From Nitrospira sp. UBA5698 (lineage in GTDB: Bacteria > Nitrospirota > Nitrospiria > Nitrospirales > Nitrospiraceae), in the NCBI GenBank assembly GCA_002420115.1, contig DIHK01000062.1, positions 55,026 through 119,025 of the forward strand: a DNA stretch of 64,000 nt. Direction: 5' to 3'. Made by a program: the position numbers and the translations under genes. Below are positions 53,071 through 62,171 of this stretch, piece after piece. Each line of letters opens with the position of its first letter. Within the stretch, counting starts at the first letter, position 1. The notes under the pieces were generated by a model that had not been told where the DNA came from, made no database searches, and saw nothing but the letters and a program-made list of their open reading frames with translations.

Positions 53071-53392
53071 GAATGCTTTCCGTGCGTCGTCCCTCACCTG
53101 CGCGTACCCACCATCGATGACAACCGTTCCGCAGATTGTCGAATCGTCAAACGGTGTCTGGTGTCCCTGATACAGGAGGACACTGATGGCCGAACCAGCA
53201 TTCCTGTGTTCCTCAGTGCTTGATTAGGACAGAAGAAACATAGATGGACGGACTAAGTTGGGGTCATGATCGACGTCATAGTCTGGAACCTCTTGTCCAC
53301 CCGTGGCAGTGGGGAGGGGAGAGAGTTGCCGATTGACCCTTGGACGGCGGCATGTTAGAAACAGATCCGCTTGATAGAGTGAATGTGGGTAC
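53071..53392. other. 322-nt stretch without a supported gene
   Basis: It contains a near-consensus AGGAGG followed by ATG at 53183, but that frame closes after 13 codons. The right end must hold the promoter of tRNA-Leu. No other structure seen. Confidence 0.35.
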
Positions 53393-53479
53393 GCCCGGAT
53401 GGCGGAACTGGCAGACGCGCCGGACTCAAAATCCGGTTCTCGCAAGAGAGTGGGAGTTCGACCCTCCCTCTGGGCACCA
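53393..53479 (+). tRNA. tRNA-Leu (anticodon CAA)
   Basis: The 87-nt sequence folds as a class II tRNA: acceptor GCCCGGA pairs with TCTGGGC, the anticodon stem CCGGA/TCCGG encloses CTCAAAA with anticodon CAA (reads UUG), a variable arm with CTCGCAAGAG follows, and the T-arm has GTTCGA. The 3' CCA is encoded. It stands alone on the plus strand. Confidence 0.95.
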
Positions 53480-53790
53480 ACAAAATAGAAAATAAGTGCG
53501 GTTGTCGACTGAAGCCTAGAGGTGGATGCCGCTCGGGTTCCATACGAGGAACGACCTGGTGGGACAGGGATCGCGGCAGAGGCCAGACCGAAACCTGATG
53601 CGATTCGCTCCCCACTTGACAGCGCCGCGCTATTAGCCTAATTTCTGCATATTTCTCAGGGATCTAGAGTGTGTCGTACTCGATTCAGAAAGCGTCAATG
53701 TCGAACCAGACTCAACGTCTTCTATTTACAGTGACCTTGTGAATTCTTCTGATAGGACAACCGGTCCACTTACTTTTAAGGAGGCAGCAC
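53480..53790. other. 311-nt gap after tRNA-Leu, no gene seen
   Basis: No integrase, direct repeat of the tRNA 3' end or reading frame of note was found, so there is no sign of an island inserted at this tRNA. A TAAGGAGG ribosome binding site at its right end belongs to the gene at 53791. Confidence 0.4.
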
Positions 53791-54552
53791 ATGCGTAAAG
53801 TGTTGGCACTGGGAGCCGCCCTGCTCTGCATCGGCTCAATGAATGTTGCAGTGGCTCAAGAGCGACTCCAGCAATCATCTGGGGGGTCTGCAATGGGTGT
53901 GGGAACAGGGGTCGGTGACGTGTCTGGGAATGCTAATCGAGTCCAGGCGTATGACCGCAACGCATTTCTTGATCGACTTTCCCAGCCAGAGACAGTGATG
54001 GGCCGGATTTTCGCACTTGATTTACCGCAACGAAAACTCCTTGTCGAAACGGGCGGAGCTGGCCGTTTGCAGGACGAGGGGCAAGAAGGCAAAGCTGGGT
54101 ATGGTGCGCGTACGGTCGTACCCTTGTTTCTGACCGATCGATCGAATATGCAAGCGATCCGAGAACTCAATGTCGGAGACGAAGTCACAGTACAGGTGAC
54201 GGAAGAGACTTCGAAGGACCAACCATACGGCACGGGAAAGAAATTGGTGCTGGAGGTCTCGGTTACCAATGTTGTCGCGACTCGAAAGGGATTCGGGGGA
54301 CTTGGTCAACGACCTGATCCGACCAATGATCGCGCCATCGTCGTTGACGGCGGTGGGATCACCGGTGGCATTGCCGGTGCGGTACTTCCTGGGAAGATCA
54401 CCGGAACCATCGATACCACCATTGGTGAATTTACCGGATCTGCGCCCTGTTGGAACTGCGAGCCTCAGCCGGGATGGGGCTATCAGGGGCAAAACAAGTC
54501 AGATTATGGAACGGATACCGCGAAACCGAACTTGGTCAAAGGAGTTCAGTAA
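53791..54552 (+). CDS. secreted protein of unknown function
   Basis: A 253-residue protein with AAGGAGG before ATG 53791 and a clear Sec signal (cleavage near VAVA-QERL). The mature part has a small beta domain (VMGRIFALDLPQRKLLVET ... VVPLFLTDRSNMQAI ... VGDEVTVQVTEE) that resembles periplasmic OB-like/DUF5666-type beta folds, then a glycine-rich region and a C-terminal CWNC. The family is not recognised with certainty. Its own terminator at 54587 shows a single-gene transcript. Confidence 0.75.
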   Translation: MRKVLALGAALLCIGSMNVAVAQERLQQSSGGSAMGVGTGVGDVSGNANRVQAYDRNAFLDRLSQPETVMGRIFALDLPQRKLLVETGGAGRLQDEGQEGKAGYGARTVVPLFLTDRSNMQAIRELNVGDEVTVQVTEETSKDQPYGTGKKLVLEVSVTNVVATRKGFGGLGQRPDPTNDRAIVVDGGGITGGIAGAVLPGKITGTIDTTIGEFTGSAPCWNCEPQPGWGYQGQNKSDYGTDTAKPNLVKGVQ

Positions 54553-54586
54553 GCACATCCAGAGCGGCGGATTAGTTTTATTCAAA

Positions 54587-54615
54587 GGGGGCAGCAGTCG
54601 CTGCCCCCTTTTTTT
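54587..54615 (+). terminator. rho-independent terminator
   Basis: Perfect 9-bp stem GGGGGCAGC / GCTGCCCCC with loop AGTC, followed by seven T (54609-54615). It ends the transcript of the secreted-protein gene at 53791. Confidence 0.95.
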
Positions 54616-54701
54616 CAGGCGCACTGCGAATGGCTTACCAATGAGTCGCTGATCATTGGCAATCTGGATTGCGCAATTATCTTTCCTTGAGTGAGTGCAC
54701 A

Positions 54702-54962
54702 ATGAGTGAACAAGAAAAGTCGGCAGCTGCTCCCACCACAGAACTCGATCTACGCGGAGTGATTTGTCCCTATAACTTCGTGAAGACGAAACTAAAGCTT
54801 GAGACCATGAAAGAAGGAGAGGTCCTGTCTGTCATCTTGGACGACGGCGACCCCATTCGGAATGTCCCGCGCAGTGTCGAGAATGAAGGACACACTGTCT
54901 TAGGCCAGGAGCGAGTGGAGCAAGCCTACCGAGTGTTGATTCGTCGAGAGGATAACGACTGA
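54702..54962 (+). CDS. TusA-family sulfur carrier
   Basis: An 86-residue protein with ELDLRGVICPYNFVKTKLKLE, the TusA/SirA/YeeD pattern of a reactive Cys-Pro near residue 23, followed by GEVLSVILDDGDPIRNVPRSV and a C-terminal beta strand. It carries persulfide sulfur for tRNA thiolation, cofactor or sulfur-oxidation routes; which one is unknown. ATG 54702 gives the usual length; the frame is open 11 codons further. Confidence 0.92.
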   Translation: MSEQEKSAAAPTTELDLRGVICPYNFVKTKLKLETMKEGEVLSVILDDGDPIRNVPRSVENEGHTVLGQERVEQAYRVLIRREDND

Positions 54963-55058
54963 TAGGAATGTCCCTACGTTCATAGGTACTGTGTTCGCCG
55001 TCAGGTTATTGAAAGCCAATACGTAACGAGATTTCCTATCGGCCCGTTTCGTTGGCCG

Positions 55059-55793
55059 TTACCTCCTCCCTGATAAGACAATCGTGATGTCTTCCCCCGC
55101 TGTGTTCAACAGTTGGCGGCTCACCTCATAGGCCGTTCCGCGAATAATCACCTCATTCGGTGTAGTGAGGTTGCAGGCTGCGACAACCAGCCGTCTCGGC
55201 GCAAGCCGGACAAGCGTTTCAAGGGCACGTACGGCTGTGCGTCGGGTGCCATAGGCAACAGTCGGAGCCTTCATTTTTACTGCATCAGCCACACGTCGCG
55301 TAAGATGTGGGCTGGTACTCGGCAGCTGTCCACAAAAATAGAAGGACTCGCAAGAAAATCCGGCCACCGTCAGAGCCGTAATTGCTGAGGAAGGTCCGGG
55401 GATCGGAATCACCCGGATTCCTTGAGAAGCGGCTTCCGTGACAAGCAGCGCGCCTGGATCTACGATCAGGGGCGACCCTGTGTCGGCGACAATGGCGATC
55501 CTGGCTCCTTGTCGTACGCGTTGAAGAAGCACCGCAACCTTCTCCTTCACATTCACCGGACCATAACTGGTCACGGTCGCTGAGATCCGATGATGCGCGA
55601 GTAGTTGCTGTGTCATTTTGGGATCTTCAGAGGCAATGAGATCAACAGACTTCAAGGTCGCCAACGCACGCAGGGTCAGATCATCAGGATGTCCAATGGG
55701 GACGGCCACCACATAGACCGCCCCTTCCTCATCCGGTGACTTAGCCGAAGCTATTGACACGCCAGCGTTTTCTTGACTCTGTTTAGGCGGCAC
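55059..55793 (-). CDS. rsmI: RsmI-like 16S rRNA 2'-O-methyltransferase
   Basis: A 244-residue tetrapyrrole-methylase-fold enzyme. AVPIGHPDDLTLRALATLKSVDLIASED, IAIVADTGSPLIVDPGALLV and IPIPGPSSAITALTVAGF correspond to RsmI blocks, although the usual N-L-x-D and T-R-x-T residues differ (HPDD, DPKMT) and the C-terminal region is short. Thus a divergent RsmI; some other SAM-dependent methylase is possible. Divergently transcribed from the hemX/ccsA gene with a 62-nt gap. Confidence 0.8.
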   Translation of the reverse strand: MPPKQSQENAGVSIASAKSPDEEGAVYVVAVPIGHPDDLTLRALATLKSVDLIASEDPKMTQQLLAHHRISATVTSYGPVNVKEKVAVLLQRVRQGARIAIVADTGSPLIVDPGALLVTEAASQGIRVIPIPGPSSAITALTVAGFSCESFYFCGQLPSTSPHLTRRVADAVKMKAPTVAYGTRRTAVRALETLVRLAPRRLVVAACNLTTPNEVIIRGTAYEVSRQLLNTAGEDITIVLSGRR

Positions 55794-55855
55794 CGATATA
55801 ATTTCCTCTCAACCTGTTCGAACGTCACGCCGGAGATTCAGCAGGGACATTCCCA

Positions 55856-56659
55856 ATGGCAGCCGTCTGTTTCATGATCGCCCTCAGCCTGTACATCGTG
55901 GCCACGGTGTCGTTTCTGTCCTACTCCCTACGACGTTCTGAAGCCCTCTCAAACGTGTCGCTGAGCATTACTGCCGTCGGGTTCGCGTTCCATACGATCA
56001 CCCTTATCATGAGAATGACGGGAGCGTCATCTTCCGCTCCACCGAGTTTTTCCGATGCCTTGTCGTTTTTCTCCTGGATGATCATCCTGGTGCTGCTCAT
56101 CGTCGAATTTCGTCACCGCATTCATGTGCTGGGATCCTTCATGGTCCCCTTAGCGATCGTCTCGCTCATCTCAGCGGCAGCCCTTCCGGAAAGCGAGCCG
56201 ACGCTTCAACCTGTTTTCAAAACTTTGTGGTTTCATGTCACTCTCAGTATGTTGGGGACGGTCGGATTTGCCGTCGCGTTTGTTGCGGGAGTGATGTACC
56301 TCATTCAAGATCGGCTCCTCAAGTCGAAACAATTCAACGTCCTCTATAGCAAGCTGCCGGCGCTCGACTTTCTCGATCATCTAAATCAGCAGTCGATCGT
56401 CCTGGGATTCCCGTTGCTGACGTTGGGAATCGTGACAGGTGCCATCTCCGCCGAGCTCGCTCGCGGGTCGTACGTCAGCTGGAATCCTGAACAAACATGG
56501 GCCGTCGTAACCTGGCTCTTTTATTTCGTCGTCCTCCTGGGAAGACTGACCATCGGCTGGAGAGCCAAGCGGGCAGCCTATCTCACCGTGGTCGGGTTTG
56601 CCTGTGTCATCTTGACATTGGTCGGCGTCCTGCTCAAAGGGCATAGCGCCTTGTCGTAG
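55856..56659 (+). CDS. HemX/CcsA-type cytochrome c assembly protein
   Basis: A 267-residue membrane protein with eight helices. It has the CcsA/HemX features FSDALSFFSWMIILVLLIVEF near residue 63, WFHVTLSMLGTVGFAVAFVAGVMYLIQ with a conserved His near 126, and the SWNPEQTWAVVTWLFYFVVL stretch near 203, the family's WWD-like segment in reduced form. Genes of this type often stand directly before hemA, as here (20 nt), and affect GluTR level or heme handling. Confidence 0.88.
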   Translation: MAAVCFMIALSLYIVATVSFLSYSLRRSEALSNVSLSITAVGFAFHTITLIMRMTGASSSAPPSFSDALSFFSWMIILVLLIVEFRHRIHVLGSFMVPLAIVSLISAAALPESEPTLQPVFKTLWFHVTLSMLGTVGFAVAFVAGVMYLIQDRLLKSKQFNVLYSKLPALDFLDHLNQQSIVLGFPLLTLGIVTGAISAELARGSYVSWNPEQTWAVVTWLFYFVVLLGRLTIGWRAKRAAYLTVVGFACVILTLVGVLLKGHSALS

Positions 56660-56679
56660 GGTATGAAAGTGGTCGTGTC

Positions 56680-58071
56680 ATGCATTTGATCGTCGTCGGT
56701 TTAAGCCATAAGACGGCTCCGGTAGAAATCCGGGAGCGTCTGGCCGTTCCCGAAAGCCGTCTTGGTGAAGCCCTTACTCGCCTCTGTTCGTACCCCGGCG
56801 TGAAGGAAGGAATTCTGCTGTCGACCTGCAATCGAGTCGAAGTCTATTCCGTGGTTGAGGATGTCGACACCGGATATGGCCGCATCCAAGAGTTTCTGGC
56901 CGACACGCATCTTTCTCTCTCATCCGAACAGTTGACTCCGCATTTGTACTGGCATACCGGAGATCGGGCGATTGCCCACCTGTTTCGCGTGGCGTCCAGT
57001 TTGGACTCGATGATCATCGGCGAGTCTCAAATCTTGGGACAACTGAAAGACGCCTTTGAGGTCGCACTGGCACACAAGACCACCGGTGTGATCATGAACA
57101 AAGTGGTGAAGAAGGCGATCTCCGTGGCCAAACGTGTGCGCACGGAGACGAAGATTGCCGAGATGGCGGTCTCCGTCAGTTATGCCGCGGTGGAGCTGGC
57201 GAAGAAAATCTTTTCGAATCTACATGAAAAGACCGTGTTGTTGGTCGGAGCCGGTGAGATGGCCAAGCTGGCGGCGAAGCATTTGATCGCAAATGGTGTA
57301 GGACATGTGCGGATCACGACTAGAACTCCGCAACATGCGGTTGAACTCGCCGAACGGTTCGGAGGAATCGCGGTTCCGTTCGATCAGTTCAAAGATGACA
57401 TGGCTTCGGCGGACATTGTGTTGGTCTCTACCGGCGCAGCCCATTACTTGGTCGGGGCCGAGGATGTGCATCGAGCCGTCCAGGAACGCATGAATCGTCC
57501 AATGTTCCTGATTGATATTTCCGTTCCGAGAAATATCGACCCGGCGGTTCGCCACGTCGACAACGCGTTCCTCTTTGATATCGACGATCTCAAGCATCGG
57601 GTTGAGCAGAACCGTGCCGAACGGGTGCACGAGGCGGAGAAAGCCGAGCGCATGGTGATCGAAGAAGTGACGATGATCCTCGACTGGATGAAATCGTTGG
57701 AAGTCACGCCGACCATTGTGGCCCTTCGCAACCGGGTGGAGGACATTAAGCGGGCGGAAGTCGAAAAAGTGCTGGGGCGATTGGGACACCTGTCCGCACA
57801 GGATCGCGAACTCGTCGAAGGTCTCGCCTCATCCATCGTCAACAAGCTGATCCATCGGACGATGGTGACCTTGAAAAACGAAGTCAATTCGTCCAGTGGC
57901 CCTGCGTTTGTCGAGGCGGCCCGGCAGTTCTATGCCCTGGATAGACCCGCTGCCTCTACTCAACAGACAGGGACCTATTCCGAGTCGTCTCGTTACCTCA
58001 CGGACAGTCGCCCTCAATCGGAAGCCGACGAGCCAACCCCTGAAACTTCAGTGCCGAAACGAGCCCGCTAG
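56680..58071 (+). CDS. hemA: glutamyl-tRNA reductase
   Basis: A 463-residue enzyme reducing glutamyl-tRNA to glutamate semialdehyde, the first step of C5 tetrapyrrole synthesis. Start GLSHKTAPVEIRERLAV, catalytic Cys50 in LLSTCNRVEVYSV, GESQILGQLKDAF, NADPH domain LLVGAGEMAKLAAKHL, and a C-terminal dimerisation helix region. Start of the hemA-hemC-cobA/hemD run; hemC follows after 28 nt. Confidence 0.97.
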   Translation: MHLIVVGLSHKTAPVEIRERLAVPESRLGEALTRLCSYPGVKEGILLSTCNRVEVYSVVEDVDTGYGRIQEFLADTHLSLSSEQLTPHLYWHTGDRAIAHLFRVASSLDSMIIGESQILGQLKDAFEVALAHKTTGVIMNKVVKKAISVAKRVRTETKIAEMAVSVSYAAVELAKKIFSNLHEKTVLLVGAGEMAKLAAKHLIANGVGHVRITTRTPQHAVELAERFGGIAVPFDQFKDDMASADIVLVSTGAAHYLVGAEDVHRAVQERMNRPMFLIDISVPRNIDPAVRHVDNAFLFDIDDLKHRVEQNRAERVHEAEKAERMVIEEVTMILDWMKSLEVTPTIVALRNRVEDIKRAEVEKVLGRLGHLSAQDRELVEGLASSIVNKLIHRTMVTLKNEVNSSSGPAFVEAARQFYALDRPAASTQQTGTYSESSRYLTDSRPQSEADEPTPETSVPKRAR

Positions 58072-58099
58072 CCTAGACGTACAGAGAAAGGATTACCCT

Positions 58100-59047
58100 G
58101 TGTCGATATCGAACGGTCAACGCTCCACGCTGGTGCTTGGGACAAGAGGGAGCAAGTTGGCGCTCTGTCAGAGTGAGTGGTTTCAATCACAAGTTCACAA
58201 GGTTGCGCCGGAGGTTCGCGTCACGCTCAAAAAGATTCAGACCTCAGGAGACAAGATCGTTGATGTCCCGCTGGCCAAGATCGGGGGGAAAGGACTCTTC
58301 GTCAAAGAGATTGAAGACGCCTTACTTACCGGTGACATTGACTTCGCCGTTCACAGTATGAAAGACGTTCCAGCCCAACTACCGGCTGGCCTCGATATTC
58401 TCTGTGTGCCGGCGCGCGAGGATGCCCGTGATGCTCTGATCAGCCGAACAGGCTGTTCGTTCCAAGAGCTGCCGTTAGGAGCGACGATCGGGACGGCCAG
58501 TCTCCGCCGCCAGGCGCAACTACTACAGGCCAGACCAGACCTCACAATCACCATGCTGCGCGGAAATCTTGATACAAGGCTACGAAAGCTTAAGGACGGG
58601 CAGTTTGATGCCATAGTGCTCGCCGCAGCCGGGTTGCATCGATTGGCTTGGGCTGCGACCATTACCGAATATCTCCCTCCCGTCCTCAGTCTTCCTGCGA
58701 TCGGACAAGGCGCGCTCGGTATTGAAGGTCGATCTGACGACGAATTTGTCCGCTCAATCTTGTTGCGGCTCAACCACCAAGAAACCCAGACGACGGTCAC
58801 GGCAGAACGAGCACTTTTGCAACGATTAGAGGGTGGCTGTCAGGTCCCGATTGCCGCGCATGCCACCTTATCCGGCGAGCGGCTGGTTTTGGAGGGGCTT
58901 GTGGCAAGCATCGACGGGAAAACCATCATTCGTGATCAGATTGCCGGCACAGGGCAGCAAGCCCATGCCCTTGGGGTACAGTTGGCTGAACGGCTGTTGA
59001 CCAGAGGAGGAGACAAAATTCTCCGCGAGATTTACGGATCGGCATGA
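58100..59047 (+). CDS. hemC: porphobilinogen deaminase
   Basis: A 315-residue hydroxymethylbilane synthase from GTG 58100 (GAAAGGA upstream). Conserved: LGTRGSKLALCQSEW, GDKIVDVPLAKIGGKGLFVKEIE, AVHSMKDVP, and GTASLRRQAQL for substrate; the dipyrromethane-cofactor Cys is in RLEGGCQVPIAAHA near residue 248. The stop overlaps the next ATG by 4 nt. Confidence 0.97.
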   Translation: MSISNGQRSTLVLGTRGSKLALCQSEWFQSQVHKVAPEVRVTLKKIQTSGDKIVDVPLAKIGGKGLFVKEIEDALLTGDIDFAVHSMKDVPAQLPAGLDILCVPAREDARDALISRTGCSFQELPLGATIGTASLRRQAQLLQARPDLTITMLRGNLDTRLRKLKDGQFDAIVLAAAGLHRLAWAATITEYLPPVLSLPAIGQGALGIEGRSDDEFVRSILLRLNHQETQTTVTAERALLQRLEGGCQVPIAAHATLSGERLVLEGLVASIDGKTIIRDQIAGTGQQAHALGVQLAERLLTRGGDKILREIYGSA

Positions 59048-60612
59048 GCAGAATGGGGCCACGCACAGGAAAGGTCTATCTCGTCGGAGCCGGCCCTGGA
59101 GATCCAGGGCTCTTGACGCTCCGTGGACGAGATTGTCTCGAGCGGGCAGACGTCGTCCTCTACGACTATCTCGCCAATCCCGCACTGCTTGCTCATGCTT
59201 CCGAGCATGCGGAACGGCTCTATGTCGGACGACGGGGAACGGGGAAATACCCGGAGCAAGCGTCCATCAATCAACTGCTGATCGAGCGTGCACAAGCAGG
59301 GAACGTGGTGGTGCGCCTGAAAGGCGGGGATCCGTTTGTCTTCGGTCGCGGGGGAGAAGAAGCCGAGGCACTCGCAACGGCTGGAATCCCGTTTGAGGTG
59401 GTCCCTGGTGTCACTGCGGCAGTGGCAGTCCCGGCCTATGCCGGCATTCCGATTACCCACCGGACTTTGGCATCCACTGTAACGATCGTCACCGGGCATG
59501 AAGATCCCACTAAAGCGGCGACGATGTTGGACTGGCCAAGACTCGCGGCAACCCGTGGGACGCTCGTCTTTCTGATGGGCATGAAACATCTCTCCACGAT
59601 CACCGCCCAGCTCATGCAAGAAGGGTTGTCTCCATCGACACCGGTCGCGATTACCCGCTGGGGGACCAGAGCCTGCCAACAGACGCTGGTCGGAACGTTG
59701 TCGGACATTGTGTCAAAGGCTCGGGCCATCGGAATGGAACCTCCCACCGTGATCGTGGTGGGTGAGGTTGTTCAACTCAGATCGACACTCAACTGGTTTG
59801 AGCGACGTCCACTGTTCGGCAAACGCGTGTTGATGACACGGGCCAAAGAGCAGGCGCACGAGCTGGCCACGCACCTCGCCGGTTATGGAGCCGACCCGGT
59901 CGAGGGGCCGACCATCAGCATTGTTCCCCCGCTCGATTGGACAGTCGTCGACCGCGCCATTTCCGAGATAGGCACCTACCACTGGATAATCTTCACCAGT
60001 GTAAATGGGGTGGACCGCTTCATGAGTCGTCTCTGGGCGAAAGGACTGGATGCACGGTGTCTGGCCGGACGACGGGTGTGCTGTATCGGACCTCGGACCG
60101 CTCAGGAGTTGGAGCGGTTCGGTGTTCGAGCCGATCTGGTTCCGGCGGAATATCAAGCGGAGGGAGTATTAACCGCACTGAATCAGGTGGAAATCAGCAC
60201 ATCTCGTATTCTCATCCCTCGAGCCGAAGTGGCGCGGGAGATTTTGCCGGACCAGCTCCGTGCGCGTGGGGCCCATGTCGATGTGGTGCCGGTCTACCGA
60301 ACGCTGGCTCCGGATCTGAAGACTGAGGGATGGTGGCAAGAGCTCAGAGACCATCGTCTCGATGTCGTCACTTTTACAAGTTCTTCCACGGTTCGGAACT
60401 TTGTTGCTATGCTAGGAGGGGTGGATGCTGTGAGTCCGCTGTTGCGCTCAGTGACCATCGCCTGCATCGGCCCAATCACAGCCAAGACAGCAGAGGAATT
60501 CGGTCTCACGGTCTCAATCATGCCGAGCGAAAATACGATTCCTGCATTGGTGGATGCGATCGCTCACCACTATGAGAGCCACGAGCACTGTGCCGCGGGT
60601 GTCGTATCGTAA
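59044..60612 (+). CDS. uroporphyrinogen-III methyltransferase / synthase fusion
   Basis: A 522-residue fusion. Residues 1-250 are CobA/SUMT: VYLVGAGPGDPGLLTLRG, VVRLKGGDPFVFGRGGEEAE, PGVTAAVAVPAYAGIPITHR and GTLVFLMGMKHL. Residues about 262-515 are HemD: LMTRAKEQAHELATHLAGYG, WIIFTSVNGVDRFM and CIGPRTAQELERFGVRADLVP, later VVTFTSSSTVRNF. It makes uroporphyrinogen III and then precorrin-2 for siroheme, feeding the dehydrogenase encoded at 34479. Coupled to hemC. Confidence 0.96.
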   Translation: MSRMGPRTGKVYLVGAGPGDPGLLTLRGRDCLERADVVLYDYLANPALLAHASEHAERLYVGRRGTGKYPEQASINQLLIERAQAGNVVVRLKGGDPFVFGRGGEEAEALATAGIPFEVVPGVTAAVAVPAYAGIPITHRTLASTVTIVTGHEDPTKAATMLDWPRLAATRGTLVFLMGMKHLSTITAQLMQEGLSPSTPVAITRWGTRACQQTLVGTLSDIVSKARAIGMEPPTVIVVGEVVQLRSTLNWFERRPLFGKRVLMTRAKEQAHELATHLAGYGADPVEGPTISIVPPLDWTVVDRAISEIGTYHWIIFTSVNGVDRFMSRLWAKGLDARCLAGRRVCCIGPRTAQELERFGVRADLVPAEYQAEGVLTALNQVEISTSRILIPRAEVAREILPDQLRARGAHVDVVPVYRTLAPDLKTEGWWQELRDHRLDVVTFTSSSTVRNFVAMLGGVDAVSPLLRSVTIACIGPITAKTAEEFGLTVSIMPSENTIPALVDAIAHHYESHEHCAAGVVS

Positions 60613-60618
60613 CCCAAC

Positions 60619-60642
60619 GGCCCATGTCTGATGGGCCAGTTT
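60619..60642 (+). terminator. probable terminator after cobA-hemD
   Basis: Stem GGCCCAT / ATGGGCC (60619-60625, 60631-60637) with loop GTCTG, then AGTTTTA. The T tract is short, so termination may be partial, letting some transcripts run into the CBS and hemB genes. Confidence 0.6.
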
Positions 60643-60665
60643 TATACTGAAGGAGGGAGCGTACT

Positions 60666-61058
60666 ATGGTTCCTGTGAAGTCATTCATGATTCCCCGAGA
60701 TAAGTTTGTGACTGTGCCACGCGACACCGACTCGCAGACCGCAGCGAGGATCATGCGCGATCGCGGGATCGGCAGTTTATTCGTGACGAATGACCGTGAG
60801 ATTATCGGCATCATCACGGACACGGACATGATGCGCCGTGTCGTCGCAGCGGGGGCGGATGCGACCAAAACCACGGTTGAACAGATTATGTCGGCACCCA
60901 TCATGACGATCGAAGAAAATAAGACCTTGCTGGATGCGAATGATCTCATGGCTCAGTCGCACCTTCGTCATTTGGGTGTGACACGTGACGGCCAGTTGGT
61001 CGGAATCATCTCGGTCCGAGACTTAGTCGTCTTCTTAACCAATCTCCCTCGGAAATAA
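60666..61058 (+). CDS. tandem CBS-domain protein
   Basis: A 130-residue CBS pair with GGAGGGAG upstream of ATG 60666. First repeat ends GIITDTDMMRRVVAAGAD, second ends GIISVRDLVVFLTNLPRK. Related to the CBS protein at 28043 in length and repeat structure. Its last codons have been copied downstream as part of the chimera at 61070. It lies inside the heme gene run, between cobA-hemD and hemB. Confidence 0.9.
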   Translation: MVPVKSFMIPRDKFVTVPRDTDSQTAARIMRDRGIGSLFVTNDREIIGIITDTDMMRRVVAAGADATKTTVEQIMSAPIMTIEENKTLLDANDLMAQSHLRHLGVTRDGQLVGIISVRDLVVFLTNLPRK

Positions 61059-61069
61059 GGCTCCTCGCT

Positions 61070-61180
61070 ATGGAGTTTCCGATCCATCGTCATGAAGCTC
61101 TCACACGGGATGGCCAGCTCAGGGGAATGATCTCGGTTCGAGGCATTGTGGTCTTCCTGGCCCATCGCTCACAGCCATAA
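61070..61180 (+). pseudogene. chimeric scar: hemB head joined to CBS tail
   Basis: A 36-codon frame reads MEFPIHRH, which mirrors the hemB start MGFPIHRL, and then LTRDGQLRGMISVRGIVVFL, which mirrors the CBS end VTRDGQLVGIISVRDLVVFL. The order CBS end, hemB start, CBS end copy, real hemB start is just what a tandem duplication of about 121 bp across the CBS-hemB junction leaves. Bases have since diverged. Whether the mini-protein is made is unknown; AGGACACGAC before the real hemB start lies after its stop. Confidence 0.75.
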
Positions 61181-61190
61181 AGGACACGAC

Positions 61191-62171
61191 ATGGGGTTTC
61201 CAATCCATCGCCTTCGTCGACTCAGGCAGCAGGAACCGCTACGACGGATGGTGCGAGAAACGCATCTCTCGCCGGCGGATTTTATCGCTCCACTGTTCGT
61301 GACTGAAGGGCAGGGTCGGCGTGAAGCCATCGAGTCGATGCCCGGTCAATGTCGACTGTCCATAGATCTGCTTGTCAAAGAGGCGGTTGAGCTTCGTGCA
61401 GTCGGGATTCCAGCCATTATTTTATTCGGCATTCCAGCGTACAAGGATGACCGTGGCAGCTCAGGCTTGGATCCAAACGGAATTGTGCAGCGAGCCGTCA
61501 AAGCCGTTAAGCAGCAGGTCCCGGAGTTGATGGTGATCACGGACGTGTGTATCGATGAATATACCAGCCACGGCCATTGTGGAATCGTCCGGGATGGGAA
61601 GATTCTCAATGATGAGACGCTGGACTGCCTGACGACTATGGCGCGCACCCACGCCGAGGCAGGAGCCGACATGGTGGCACCATCCGATATGATGGACGGG
61701 CGTGTGGCGGCGATTCGGAGAGAGTTGGATCGGACCGGCTTCTCTGATCTACCCATTATGGCGTACGCGGCGAAGTTCTCGTCCTGCTTCTACGCACCCT
61801 TTCGCGATGCAGCCTTCTCGACTCCTCACTTCGGCGACCGGCAATCCTATCAGATGGATCCTGCCAATGCCCGGGAGGCGCTGCGCGAAATCGACTTAGA
61901 TATCAAGGAAGGGGCCGACATCATTATGGTGAAGCCGGCGTTGCCGTACCTCGATATCATTGCCACCGCTCGTCGCCGTATTCTCCTTCCGCTGGCGGCC
62001 TATCAAGTGAGTGGAGAGTACAGCATGATCAAAGCTGCGGCGCAGGCGGGATGGCTCGATGAGTCGCGGGCGATGATGGAATCGCTCTTGGCCATCAAGC
62101 GGGCGGGGGCCGACCTGATTCTGACCTACTTCGCCAAAGACGCGGCTCAGCTGCTTCGTTCACCTCAATGA
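61191..62171 (+). CDS. hemB: porphobilinogen synthase (delta-aminolevulinate dehydratase)
   Basis: A 326-residue enzyme condensing two aminolevulinates. Schiff-base lysines lie in MAYAAKFSS (near residue 195) and MVKPALPY (near 248). The metal-site segment reads DVCIDEYTSHGHCG: two Cys and one Asp, in place of the three Cys of zinc enzymes or the Asp set of Mg enzymes, an intermediate type. ATG 61191 follows AGGACACGAC; the frame is open 15 codons further. It overlaps ribF by 4 nt. Confidence 0.96.
   Translation: MGFPIHRLRRLRQQEPLRRMVRETHLSPADFIAPLFVTEGQGRREAIESMPGQCRLSIDLLVKEAVELRAVGIPAIILFGIPAYKDDRGSSGLDPNGIVQRAVKAVKQQVPELMVITDVCIDEYTSHGHCGIVRDGKILNDETLDCLTTMARTHAEAGADMVAPSDMMDGRVAAIRRELDRTGFSDLPIMAYAAKFSSCFYAPFRDAAFSTPHFGDRQSYQMDPANAREALREIDLDIKEGADIIMVKPALPYLDIIATARRRILLPLAAYQVSGEYSMIKAAAQAGWLDESRAMMESLLAIKRAGADLILTYFAKDAAQLLRSPQ

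Noticed and set aside
53183..53224. 13-codon ORF with a near-perfect AGGAGG site
   Set aside because: Too short to support and no conserved neighbour; could be the start of a lost gene but nothing downstream continues it.
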